From Gnetum montanum (lineage: Eukaryota; Streptophyta; Gnetopsida; Gnetales; Gnetaceae), in assembly GCA_015680685.1 (NCBI GenBank), contig MNCI01006093.1, positions 66,499 through 130,498 of the forward strand: a stretch of 64,000 nt of DNA, given 5' to 3'. Positions 12,160 through 22,940 of this stretch are shown piece by piece (the stretch's first letter is position 1; every line of letters starts with the position of its first letter). The notes under the pieces were generated by a model. The model did not search any database. It was not told the DNA's origin and saw nothing but the letters and a program-made list of their open reading frames with translations. The translations under genes and the position numbers were made by a program.

Positions 12160-12480
12160 TGAGTTTTCTGATGGATGGGATAGGACATGATTCATAATTG
12201 AGCCAACCAAGGCCTTCCTAGGATAAGGCTAAATCTTGGTGTCTCTTCCACCACCAAGAAATTGGTAGTTATGTGGAATTACTCCCCTACTATAAAATCC
12301 AAGGAGAAAGACCCCTTGATGGAAAGTATTGATCCATTGAAGGATTTAAGAGCTGTGGTGGTTGTAGGTTGTATCTACTTGATTAAGTCTAATCATTCAA
12401 CAATGGTGCATGGGATGATGCTAGTTGTTGCCCTATCATCAAAATGCACCCAATGTACTTTAAATTATCCTATGCGTATG
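12160..12480 (-). pseudogene. Retroviral-type aspartic protease, copy 1
   Basis: The minus strand reads an aspartic protease that would cleave the Gag polyprotein. The flap-to-C-terminal hallmark LILGRPWLAQL is at about 12,197-12,228. The catalytic loop, DGA in the sister copy, reads FDDRATTS near 12,425-12,445, so the catalytic Gly has become Arg. Between them ALKSFNGS aligns with the same words in copy 2. Several stops interrupt it. Downstream the minus strand continues with LPYEGCEIIIHGDN, as in gypsy polyproteins after the protease. Identification as a gypsy protease is firm; activity is not plausible. Confidence 0.75.
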
Positions 12481-13122
12481 GTTATAAATAGAGGAGTTGT
12501 AGTTACTTTACTATTTTGTGGATTAACCTTGATTTTGCTATCACAAAATGTTAATCATGTTGACTTGTCCTTCCTTGGTGAGGAAGGAATCATCACTGCA
12601 TGGGTGGCTTCCTCATTAGTGAGGATGTCCTCACTAATGGCAATGGAAGTAAACATTTGGACTAATGCCTCATGATGTGTGGCAGAAATCATGATGAGAT
12701 CATACAATCTTAAAGTTGTATTCTTCTACTTGAGGGATTACTTAACTTGTTCCATTATACTCAGGAAGTTTTTATCATTGTTCATGGGCTTGTCATCCTA
12801 GTTGTGCTTTACTTTCTTCATGCACCGAAAAATGCAAACTTTGACTTTAGGTTGTGGTTGTTAGAGCTTCTCCTCATTGTTCTGGTTATGGGCTTTGGTG
12901 TCCTCTTGTGGCTTATTGGTTGGAGTGGGTTAGGTAGAAATGGTCATGGGTATAGCCAAAATGGGAGTGGGCTTTGGTGAGCCCACTTCCTTTCATATCT
13001 CTATTTGCTTGTCATCCTTCTTATTAGGATTTTGCTTATGCTTCTTCCTTTTTTGGCTAAAGTTTTTTTGTTGTTAACTGTTGGTTGTGAGAAGAGGCAA
13101 TAGCATTGGCCACTACAGGCGA
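12481..13122. other. Gag-protease linker, copy 1
   Basis: Lies between the protease and the C-terminal gag piece on the minus strand. The open frames seen on the plus strand (12,747-12,980 and others) are Val/Leu/Trp-rich reverse reads of decayed polyprotein. I treat it as part of the broken gag-protease frame with no separate gene. Confidence 0.45.
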
Positions 13123-15458
13123 TCATTGTGTAGTTGTCTGGGCTATGGCTGATTGTGTTATGTTAGGTTGACGTACCTTGATGACAAAATGTTTTCTTAG
13201 AGGTGCTTGTGATGGTACTTTTATAACAAAGGGGGATCTTGAGTTGTCGAAAGCTGAAGAAGTCCTTTCATCATAGAGGGGTACTTGAGTCACGTATGGC
13301 TCTCTTATAGGTCTCTGATCATCATCAATGTTGAATGATAAAATAACATAAAAGTTATCATTAGCATTCAATGGATCTTTGTAGACTTGCATCAATTGGT
13401 TTTGTGGTTGAATTAGGCTGGAAGCATCTAAGAATTGCTCCTCCCTATCTACCATCCTATGTAGGTCATCCTTTAGTGTGAGGTAGAAGTCTATGCCATG
13501 ATGTGGAAGTTGGTGATAATGGCAGAAATGATCTAATTTGAAGTAGTTAGATAGTTGGGAATCATCCTTTATTGCCTGAGTGGGATCTTTGGCTATTTTG
13601 CATAACCTCTAATGTTTCTTTTGAGTGGCTTTAGTCATTTGTTTTATGTTGCATGTTTCCACTCAATAGTTGGTCTAGTAATGTGGATGGTTTCATAGGT
13701 AAGATAGTGTATTTGGATTTGTCCTTTCTTTCAAAGTTAGATCTAGTTATTGTTGATGTAGCAACCTTAAAGGTTGAGGGTTGGTTATTATGGTCATTAG
13801 TGGGGGCCTTGGGTTGGTTGGCCTTTGGCCCCTAGCTTGTGATCCTTGTTTCTTTGGTTACGGTTGCTATGGTTGTATTGTATTGTTTGTTTTTCTCTTT
13901 ATTTCTCCATGTATGCTGATTTTTGTACGCTATGTAGGCTGGATCGTGACTGGCCTCTGCAACATTTTCTATATATTTAGTTTGAGAAAATGCCTAGCTA
14001 AGGGATAGTGGGTCAAGGTAATAGAGGTTGGACTTGATGAATTCATTAACTGCTCCGTTAAATATGGCTAACAAGTGGGCTTTGGCTATAGGCTCTAGTA
14101 TTTCATTCAGTAGTTCATTTCACCATTGAATGGATTTCTACATGGGTTCAAGGGGTCCCTATGTGATCTTCATGAGTGATATAGTATGGTGTCAAGCTTC
14201 AAGTTATACTTGAAGTGGTTAACAAATTGGGCTATCAAGTCCTCAAAAGAGGATATGGATCCTCTAGGTAATGCATGATACCAATCAAGTGCCTTCTCTG
14301 TCAAGGACATAGGGAAAATCCTCATGATGATATGAGGCCATCACTGTAAGAGTAAGCATTTAGATCAAAAGGTAATAAGGTGAGAATTGGGATCACCTTC
14401 TTTATTGTATTTTCTAAGTTGGGAAATAGGGGCACTAGGAGGAAGTGTCAAGGGTGGGACTATAGGACTTATGGGATCATCTCAGTAGAATTCCATAATC
14501 TTGATAGTCTATGAGGTAGAGGCCTTAAGCCTTTTCAATTCCTCTGTGAAGCCTTGTATCATTTAGAAGGCTTGATCTAGGCCATGTGATGGTCCTGTTG
14601 GTTCTGGGGTTTGTACATAAGGTTGGGAAATTTGTTGTAAGGCTTGTGGCCTTGCTATGGGTTGTAAAATAGAAGGAAGTGGTTGTGTTATGGTTGTGAC
14701 TTATGGGCCAAACAAAGAAAAGGATGTTTTGTTAGTACCTAAGGCACAAATGGGATAAATATGGTGTGTGACCCTTGAGTATCTTGGGGTTCCATGATAG
14801 GTCCCACATTGGTAGTTAATGGGTTTGTAGTGGTAAAAACCATAGTTGATGATTGTACAAATTGTGGTTGTATGGAAAATGGCATATATGTGTTATAGGT
14901 CGTTGGCTGTGATGTTGATTGAGTTTGATGTGTAGCTATGACTAATGTGGAACCAGCCATGGTAGGGTAGGAAGGAGTGGAAGATGGTGGCACCATGCCC
15001 ATAGAGAAAACAAAAGTGTTAGAGGAAGGTGATGTGACCTTTGGGGATGTTTGTTACAAAAATCCTCCTAGGATGTTTTTTGGCTGACATTTTACCCTAA
15101 ATTCATCCTCCTCCTCTTATTGTTCTTCTAAGCTATGCTTGTCATCTTCCTCTTCCATCATAATTAACTAAGTCAAGATACTGGCATAGACATTGATTAG
15201 AGGTATTTGGTCATATGGGGAAGTGACATACTCTTTCCCATCCTGATGTAGGAGATCAAATTTCCTTTTTGCCTCTACATTCACACATGGAATCATGAGG
15301 CTGGGTTGCAATTTGGTGCAAATGTAGTGATAATGGTCTTTATTTATGGAGGTAAAGTCAGGATTATCTCCTCTAACCCTTAAAGATAGCCTACGTTTGA
15401 TGATGGTAGGGTCTTTGGAGTCATAGACCCTCATGGCTTGTTGGAGGATGAGGAGCAA
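13123..15458 (-). pseudogene. Gag polyprotein, copy 1
   Basis: The structural protein of the element, read right to left. The N-terminal piece (15,168-15,458) contains DGKEYVTSPYDQIPL, matching DGREYIPSPYDKIPL in copy 2. A Ser/Thr/Pro-rich linker follows (14,739-15,002). The retrotransposon gag domain lies at about 14,180-14,330, with FPMSLTEKALDWYHALPRGS then FVNHFKYNLK. A C-terminal piece (13,123-13,455) contains LDASSLIQPQNQ, again matched in copy 2. No zinc knuckle is seen. Stops, mostly TAG, separate the pieces. The gag domain assignment rests on the hydrophobic-ALDWY-LPxGS pattern of that family. Confidence 0.75.
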
Positions 15459-15627
15459 TTTTGAGGACTAGTGGAAAGACATGGCTATAGTGTTGAGAAT
15501 GGCTTAAAATAGGCTATAAATGATAAAATAGAAGTAAATTCTAGCAAATGGAATTCCAAAAATTTTAAAGAAAACAAAAATAGCCAACAATAAAGTACTT
15601 AATATAATTAGTAAGTGGGGGAGGGGG

Positions 15628-15629
<2 letters not shown>

Positions 15630-15679
<50 letters not shown>
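15630..15679. repeat. (GA)n microsatellite
   Basis: About 25 uninterrupted GA units, preceded by GTGGGGGAGGGGGTGG. An undetermined base (N) at 15,689, ten bases downstream, marks an assembly uncertainty next to the repeat. It lies in the untranslated leader of the copy 1 element, upstream of gag on the minus strand. Confidence 0.95.
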
Positions 15680-15681
<2 letters not shown>

Positions 15682-15719
15682 ATTAATTNCTGGGGTGGGG
15701 CTAAGGGGGTTTAACCCCT

Positions 15720-16720
15720 TTACCAAAAATAGAAAAGTGGAAACATTGGTATCAAGCCTCACCTAAGTTGCCCTTCCAACTACCTCTACATTGGGTATGG
15801 TAGGGGGAAGGGAAAGAAGGAGGATGAGATAATGTAAATCTCACCCCTTCTATTCCTATATTTATGGGGGAAAGGCTAACAACAAAATTGAAAAGTTTGG
15901 GGTTTTTCCCATAAAAAAACTAGTTTTGGCAAGCTACTAATTTTCTTAGCTTGGAAAAATGAAGGAGAAGCTAACTTCTAGAAGTTTGGTAATTTCTAAA
16001 AGGCTACACCATCAAATTTAGAAGCTTAAAAAGATTGAAATTGGTAGCAAAAAGGAATGGGAAAAGGATTCATCATTGGCTTTGGAGCTGAAAAATTCAT
16101 AGTAGATGTCATGAAAAACCACCAACCAACAACTGCAACTTCCACAATATAGCTTTGGTCAGAGGGGGAAAGGTGAAGCACTAATCTTTTGGGAGTTTTG
16201 GCTACAAAAATATGGAAAAAAGCTTTAAACTTACAATTTTGCATTTGGTGAAGTTGGTGTTAAGCCTCTTCCATGCTAGCCTTCTAATTACTTCCATCCT
16301 AGGTATGGCAGTGGGTGGGGGGTGTGGAGGGGGAGGTGGGGGAGGGGTGTGTGGGGGGCACGGGGTGGAAAGAAGGGGGATGAGATAATGGGAATCTCAC
16401 TCCTATTTCAACATTGGAGAGACTATGAAAAGTTTGAAGGCCAAAACTATAAACTTGGTAGTTTCCAAAAACTATTTTGGCAAGTTGCCAACTTTTACCA
16501 TAAAAGGGGGGAAAGTAGGTTTGGTTGGTGTGGTAACCAATGTTGGTTTTGTAGCAAAAAATGTAGTAGCAAAAATTAAATGGTTGTTAAGGCTTCTATG
16601 TTAGTTTTGTTTTGAAAATTCATAGCAGATGTGAAATTTTAGCATCCAAACTATCTACAACTTCCATGTTGAGGTTTCTACTATAAGGGGGGGTAGGGAC
16701 AACATTGGATTTCCAAGGTC
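15720..16720. repeat. Diverged tandem duplication in the leader of copy 1
   Basis: Two related halves of about 500 bp. Shared words in the same order are AAGCCTC, CTACCTC or TTACTTC, GGGTATGG or AGGTATGG, GGATGAGATAATG, AATCTCAC and a later pair around GAATTTT and ACTTCC. First-half anchors are near 15,752-15,850 and second-half anchors near 16,262-16,405. Divergence is high, so this is an old duplication. It sits between the gag start and the PBS-like site, in the region that would be the RNA leader. Confidence 0.55.
16309..16372 (+). repeat. G-rich tract with quadruplex potential
   Basis: A run of closely spaced G blocks (GTGGGTGGGGGGTGTGGAGG, then GGGAGGTGGGGGAGGGG, then GGGGGGCACGGGG). 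Many blocks of three or more G separated by one to five bases meet the usual quadruplex pattern. The corresponding place in the first half of the local duplication (near 15,798) has only a short purine run, so the tract expanded after the duplication. Confidence 0.8.
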
Positions 16721-16796
16721 TTGGCTATAAAAATGCAAATTTACTGCTAAGAGACAATGTTGGCAATATGGCTAATAGATTTTGGCATAGAAATTG

Positions 16797-16825
16797 GATG
16801 GAGGCCCTCCTTCTAGCACCAAGAA
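16797..16825 (-). promoter_or_regulatory. Candidate primer-binding site, copy 1
   Basis: The minus strand reads TTGGTGCTAGAAGGAGGGCC. The matching place in copy 2 reads CTGGCACTAGAAGAAGGGCC. The position, just inside the LTR-like block and upstream of gag, and the TGG start fit a tRNA primer-binding site. I do not assign the tRNA. Confidence 0.5.
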
Positions 16826-16827
16826 AA

Positions 16828-18419
16828 CTATTGCGACTGGAAAAGTTGATTTCTAGAATGAAGATTGACAAATTTGATGCATAGTAGTCCTGAACCTTAG
16901 ATCCCCAAGGCCTCCACAAAAATTTAGGATCTGAGTTGCCCTAGCTAATCTGATAGATCAAACAAGGACTTGGGGGATTTGGAAAACATCATAAGGAAAT
17001 GAAATGTAAAAACTAGTAACAAATTTGAATAATGCACAAAAAATAAAAAAATATATCTTACACACAATATCCAAAACATAAAAATTTATTGAGAAAATAT
17101 AAAGAACAAGCTAGAGAAATGTGTACAAATGTTGCTTGAATGGGTAGTAGGAGGGTTCACTTGGATAGGGGTTTAGGGTCCATTGAAGTTGATGTAATCA
17201 ACTCCATGATCTAGATTTCCTGCCACTCCCAATGCTATCAAACCTCTAATGTTATAATCTTAGATTTGTAATGTTGGCTATGGTGGGGGTTGAGAAGTTT
17301 GAAAAATATAAGCTACCCAAATGCTCTATGTAGGAGTTGGGAATCCTACGAGTGGAGTGTGGAGCTTGAAAATTCACAAGTCCCAAAAGGTGATTACAAC
17401 ATCACAAAGTCACATTGTTTCCATGCTGGATTCAAGAGAATACAAGTGTGGAAACTTGTAAAATCTCTTGAGTGCTTAAGAATGCTCGAGTGTGGAATTG
17501 TGAATAATTTGCATGCAAAAGTGTATGTATGCCAAGAGTTGCTAAACTATGTCAAAAAATTGCTAAATTGTTTGAAGATTATGGAACCTCTAAATGGTGT
17601 TGGAGGCTAATTTAGGCCATGAATGGGGCTGAAAAATGTCTATCATTTGACTATAATTTGACTACAAAATGGCTGTAAATTGGTTGCCATATTGCTGAAA
17701 ATTTCTACCTTGTTCAAGTGAGCTAGGTGCCCAAATTTGGGGGGTTACCATATATAGTAAATGCCTTGCCCCCATGGCCATTCTGTTTATTATAAATAGT
17801 AATGGGGGCACATCTTCCATGCTAGAGATGAATCTTCCATGCTAAGCTCTTTACCATGTTTGTTGAAGTGGATAGTTAATGTTGGAGTGCATGAAGTGTT
17901 AAAATTTCGCTTTTATGGCTTTCACACTAGGGGCATTCACTTTTCCATGTTGAGGGTGGAGCCTTCACATTAGGGAGAAACTTCCATGCTAAGGGGAGGA
18001 AAGGTTTCCAAGTTGAGCATGTAGCCTTGACACTGGGGGGACAAGTTTCCAAGCTAAGGAAAAACTCCCCACCTCTCCAGGTTGGGGATAGATGAGATCT
18101 ACCCCCTTGTAAAATTTTCCAACATAGAAAAATGTATACCACCCATAAAACCCATCAAATTACCATTTTTGACATTACAAAAGGCATTTTTAACCCCACC
18201 AAGCTCAAATATAGACACTAGGTGATTTTTTTTCACTTGGGAAATGAGACTTTGACCATTCATGAGGTATTTTTCTAGCTCCAAAAGTATAAAGTATGTG
18301 AAATTACTCACTGTGGGTTACAATCTTCACATTTACAATGATGTGTTGCCTCAGGTTTCATGGGGTGAAAGCTACATGATGAAAATGGGCTATAACATGG
18401 AAATTTTTTTGGTGTTTCA
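16828..18419 (-). repeat. LTR-like block between copies 1 and 2
   Basis: Aligns in order with 25,877-27,317. Shared anchors include ATCAACTCCATGATC near 17,190 against ATCAAACTCCATGATC near 26,284. A second set is CAAATATAGA, then TTTTTTTCACTTGGGAA near 18,205-18,240, against CAAATATAGA and TTTTTTCACTTAGGAA near 27,120-27,155. The block contains cores of the 185-bp array type at about 17,815-18,080. It would be the 5' LTR of copy 1 and the 3' LTR of copy 2. Ends are approximate: the left end is set by the PBS-like site, and the right end by loss of similarity after GTGTTTCA. Confidence 0.55.
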
Positions 18420-20930
18420 ACTATAACTTTGGATGTTATTGAATACACTTTTTGTAATGTCTTTGGTGTCCCTAATGAGGGCACAATGATTGTTAGCAAA
18501 GTAATGAATGAGGTGGACCACTAAGAGGAAGTGAAGGAGTGGTTAAACACTCATCATGATACTAAGGTATTCTCTCTAAGCTAGTTCAAGGTTTCAGAGG
18601 CTAGAGAGATGTATCCCCTATTTCAATCCTATGCTTTTCCTAAGTTACTATCTCAAGGGAAGATAATGGACATTGAACAATCATGGACCATGAACAAGGT
18701 CCTTACTGAGGATGCCCAATTTAACTAGGCTACATATGGAAATCATAAAGCTTTGAGAAAATATCATGATGAATTTCCATGTGAATTTCATCTTTTTTTG
18801 TAGATTACTTACAAAGATTTGTGGAATTCGTTGTAGTGAGGAAGGATGGGTGATGGGCTACTCAAGACCCATCCCAACTTACTAGGCCTTGGGTAAGGCA
18901 TCTCTTTCCAATCATGTAGTCCTAGTACCCACTAGAGGATGTGGGAAAATCATTGTATATCACCACCAAGAGATTTGTTGGTGCATGTTGTGAATCTCCT
19001 AAAAGCATGGGGAGATAACCCCACATTGAGCTAGAAAACATGGAAAAGTGCAAGAAGTTACCTATTGAAGTTCAGGATTCAACTAAAGAAAAATTAAAGA
19101 GGCCTTTGGTTTATGAGACAAGGCCACTCCTAGAGCAGCCCTTAAAGAAAACATTGATTGTCAAGCTTAACCAAGTGCATGATGGAGTTAAAGGTATGTT
19201 CTATTTATTTTATTATTTTGTTGTCTTGAAGTTATGATTTTGAGTAATATGTTTGAGTTATGGCTTTGGTCTTATGTAAAATGTGTTAAATTGTTCTATG
19301 TTTTACAATTGTTATTCTTGCAGAAAAGCAACAAGAACAAGTGGCCATAGTATTAGAAGCAGTAGCTAAAGAAAAACAAAGGCATTAAGAAGAGGAAGCT
19401 TTGCAACATCATGATGAGGGTCTATCTCATCCTTCATTGGATAACTTTAATCCCTTGTTTGAGGATTCACACCTAGGTAAAACTCCTACCATCACACCAG
19501 AGGGCCTTTTAGGTACTTATGATTTTTGGCTTTATGTGTTGTTTCATGTTTAGCCTTGGTCACAATTATTGATTACTTATTATGTTTGTTATAGCTCTAT
19601 AGCCTCGCACTAATGCTTCCACATCCACATTTTGCATGAGACCATGGGTGGATACCCTTGATAAGATAAAGTTTATGCAAGGTGTGGCTGAAGACATCAT
19701 CAACTATTTACAGTAGATAACTCTTGAAGTTGGTGGGAGTTCTAACCCATTTTACCTTTGTTGTTTACATGTTTTTGGTTTTCTCATCATTTTTATGGTT
19801 ATGTAGCATTTTTTATCTTTCATTTTTAGTTTTTTGTAGTTCTATGTGTCTAATTTCTTGTTTGTTATGTGAATTATAATGCCTAAGCTGAAATGGGATC
19901 CTAATAGGCCTATAGAGATTGATGCATTGCCTACCCTACCTTCTTATCTAAAAAATGTTCCATGTAAGTTGTATGAGAGTGCCACTAGATGGGCACTCTC
20001 ATGTGAAAAATCTTTGTGGAAATGTAGACACTCTAACAAGTTCTAGTGAGAACAAATTCTAGCATTGAAGAGGAACAACAAGAAGCTAACAGAGGAGGTG
20101 AAGATTATTTGGGATTTCAAGGAGTTTGTGGAGGCCTAAGTGACCAATAGGAACTTCTTGCACACCAAGAAAATAACTTGGGTCCACTACTAGAATGCTA
20201 TTCATGGTAAGGTTTCCCTTACTAGAGAGGTGGTTGAATAGAAGTTGGCCTTGTTGAACTACAAGGTAGGTGAATGGAAGGAATATTGTGTTTGGCTCCT
20301 TGAGTGGAACTAAGCATAAAAGGATCACAAAAAATAGTACAAGGCTGAGTGGGATGCCTACCTCAAATGGATATAGAATGAGTCCACTGAATGATATTGG
20401 TTGGAATTATTCATGAAGTAGATTAATGTAGAGGAAGTCTACAAGTTGTTTGCAGATAGTGTGGTTGTGGCTAACTCCCCTACCTATCAGATGATAGCTA
20501 CTTTAGGGGAGGTAACCACTACCACCTTCTCACATGAGCCACCTACTTGAAGTAACATCAATGAGAACATCCTTATGGATGTTAATCTTGGAAATGTAGA
20601 CTGAGCTAACATGACTAAAGACTAGTTGCTCCACTATCTAGAGGTTAGTCTTTAGACTTTCCCACGAAATATGTTGCTCTAGAACCCTTTCAAGTTTTTT
20701 TATTTTAGATTTGTTATGTTTTATTTTAGTTTATCTTGGTTTACTATGTTGTTGGATACTTAGTTTATATTTTTTGGTTACATATTTATGTTTTAACTTC
20801 ATTTTATTATGTGTTAATTACTAATTGGTCTTGCGTTGTCATGTTATAGGCACTAGACAATACTAATGACCCTAGCAATGAGGGTGGAAATTACCCTCCA
20901 CCTTCTCCTCTAGAAGCCCCCTAGTACCAT
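18390..20930 (+). pseudogene. Antisense multi-exon gene in copy 2, unknown function
   Basis: Homologue of the antisense gene in copy 1; product not recognised. Exon 1 carries FVEFVVV, WWATQDPSQLTRPWVRHLFP and QSQYPLED (about 18,800-18,940), aligned to WVSQDPS and PWIRHIYPM in copy 1. Its tail is the open stretch 19,040-19,193. Intron 1 is about 19,194-19,323 (GTATGT...CTTGCAG) and intron 2 about 19,513-19,594 (GTACTT...GTTATAG). A third ends near 19,880 and a fourth near 20,849 (GTTATAG). Exon 4 (about 19,890-20,690) is long, charged and Trp/Tyr-rich, with KRNNKKLTEEVK and repeated Trp-containing helices, so probably coiled-coil. The last exon ends near 20,925. In-frame stops are mainly TAG in place of CAG. 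Confidence 0.55.
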
Positions 20931-22010
20931 CAGTTGTCTATTTTCTGTCATTCTTGTTATTAACATTTGAGGTTGATGTTGATATTATGGCTAGTGTTAG
21001 ACAATGTTTCAATTATGAATGGTTTTATGTTTATGGGTTATTGTTTAAAAATTTTGCCATAATATGTGGCTATGGTTGTTATGTTGTAGATGTTTTAATT
21101 TTAAGTTTAAGTTTCAATTTTGATTATATTTTTCTAGCATTATGCTTTTATTATGTCTTATGATTTTATGTTATAATTATGATTTAAGGCCATGTTGGCT
21201 AACTCATATCATAATGTAATAAAAAATGTTAAAATGGCTAAGCAATAAGGCTATAGACTGAAATAGAAATAACTTAAAAGTGTTTTTTCCAGTTTTTGGC
21301 CATGGCGGGCCATGGGATATTTGTTAGTTTTAGCCCTTAGTGGGCCATGCAATTTTCTAGTTTTAGGCCATGGTAGACCCTACATCTTGCACATATTTTT
21401 TTTGTTTATTTTGCATTTCAAAATTTTTTATGGATTTTCTAGTTTTAAAGTTTTTAAGAGGTTTTTACATTTGTCATGCTACAAGAGAAAGAAAAGGCTT
21501 TAATAAGTAAAAAGGCAAACAAAAGTAAACTCTTAGGCTACATGCAAATTTAAGTTTAACATATAGTAAATGAAATGGTAGAGACAACTAAAATGTAATG
21601 TAGGCTAAAAGGCTATAAGTACATAGGGTTACATGATTATAAGTTCATAAGGTAGGAGGAGGATCAGGGGCATACATCACTTGTACAAATGTTCATAATT
21701 TTTGAAAGATTAGGAAATTTTTATGGTCTGTTTTGCATAAGTTTATATTCCTATCTCCCTTGTTGATGATGTTAAAGAGGAGCTCTCCTCATAGCCTATC
21801 CCTTGATCAATCATTGTTGTTTTTGGCCTTCTCTACTGTATCGAGTTACTTAACTTTGTGGCTGGGAGTTTCTTCCTAAAACTCTACTTCTAACCCTTTC
21901 TCTATGTCTACATTGTTAACTGCTAGGGAAGTTGCACTATTACCATGAATGATGATCTCACATCCTGAGTAAGGTAGGTAAATTTCTTGATGGATGGATG
22001 AAGACATAGC
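20931..22010. other. Spacer between antisense gene and protease, copy 2
   Basis: AT-rich; no gene. The motif TTGGCCATGGCGGGCCATGG near 21,297, followed by CTTAGTGGGCCATG, recurs in decayed form in copy 1 and near 1,800. The two GGCC/CCATGG blocks form short palindromes. This is where polymerase and integrase would be expected, and neither is visible. Confidence 0.5.
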
Positions 22011-22320
22011 CTATAATTGAGCTATCCAAGGCCTTCTCAAGATAAGGTTGAATTTTGATGTTTCGTCCATCATTAAGAAATTAGCAGTTGTGAGGAATTG
22101 CTCTCCTATCACAAAGTATAAGGAGATAGACTCCTTGACCTCAACTCGTGATCCATTAAAGGACTTGAGAGCTAAGGCTGATGTGTTTTGTATATGTTCC
22201 ATTAGGCCTAAATGCTCAACTATGGTATAGGGGATGAAATTCATTGTGGCTCCATCATTTATGTGCACTCTATGCACTTTGTATTATTCTACCTATATCT
22301 TTATAAAGGGGGTAGTTATG
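22011..22320 (-). pseudogene. Retroviral-type aspartic protease, copy 2
   Basis: A frame open for 88 residues from 22,277. The catalytic loop reads INDGATMNFIP, with DGA at 22,248-22,256 in the D-[ST/G]-[GA] place. It continues through ALKSFNGSRVEVKESISLYF to the C-terminal hallmark LILRRPWIAQL (LILGRPW in the family; the Gly is Arg here). It is the Gag-cleaving protease of a gypsy element. The catalytic Asp is present, but the Gly to Arg change in the LGRPW box and loss of frame upstream argue against function. Confidence 0.8.
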
Positions 22321-22940
22321 GTCACCTCATTATTTTGGGAACTAGTTTTGATTTTGCTATCATGAAACATTAGTGATGTTAACTTATTTTTCCTAGGTGA
22401 AGATAGTACCATCACTACATGGATGGATTCCTCATTAGGGAGGATGTCCTCACTAATAGGGATGGAGATCAACATCTTAGCTAATGCTTCTTGGTGTGCA
22501 ACAAAATTCATGACCAAGTCGTACAGGCTATTGATTATGTTCTTTTGCTTCAACAACTATATGAACAGTTTCATTACATTTAGGAAGTCTTTGTTATTGG
22601 CCATAGGTTTTTTGTTCTTAATATTCCTAACTTCTTTCATGCACCCAAAATGTGAACTTCATGTTTGAGTTGTTGCAACTTCTTCTCTTTCCCTTTCCCT
22701 TGGAGTTTAGTGTTCTCCTATGGTTCACTTGTTGAAGCAACCTGGGTTGTAAAGGTCATGGGTATAGATGAGATGGAAGTGGGCTTCAACAAGCCCACTT
22801 CCTTCCATGCCTTGTTTTTTTTATTATTCTTATTTAGGCTTTTGTGCAGGCCTCTTCCATTGTTTGCTTGGTGACTTTTTGTTATTATTGGTTGGTTGGG
22901 AGGAAGAATTCATTCCAATAGCCAACACAAGGAGCCATTA
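22293..22940 (-). pseudogene. Gag-protease linker, copy 2
   Basis: An open piece at 22,293-22,556 (-), containing NEESIHVVMVLSSP and MFHDSKIKTSSQNNE, continues into the protease after a frame change. The family places a charged linker here. Plus-strand frames at 22,423-23,085 are shadows of it. Confidence 0.5.

Larger units (their letters stand above)
8460..16826 (-). mobile_element. Non-autonomous gag-protease gypsy element, copy 1 (internal region)
   Basis: In minus-strand order: a PBS-like site (about 16,800), gag (15,458 to about 13,100), aspartic protease (about 12,480-12,160), a 1-kb spacer, then an antisense gene on the plus strand (about 11,206-8,535). The same order occurs in copy 2. 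I see no RT, RNase H or integrase motif between protease and the left end, so the element would need polymerase in trans. The right-hand LTR-like block (16,828-18,419) is also the left-hand block of copy 2, which suggests a tandem array made by LTR recombination. The left LTR was not found. Confidence 0.6.

Noticed and set aside
12747-14008. Several hydrophobic plus-strand frames that look like membrane segments.
   Set aside because: They are reverse reads of gag and linker, whose minus-strand frames match copy 2.
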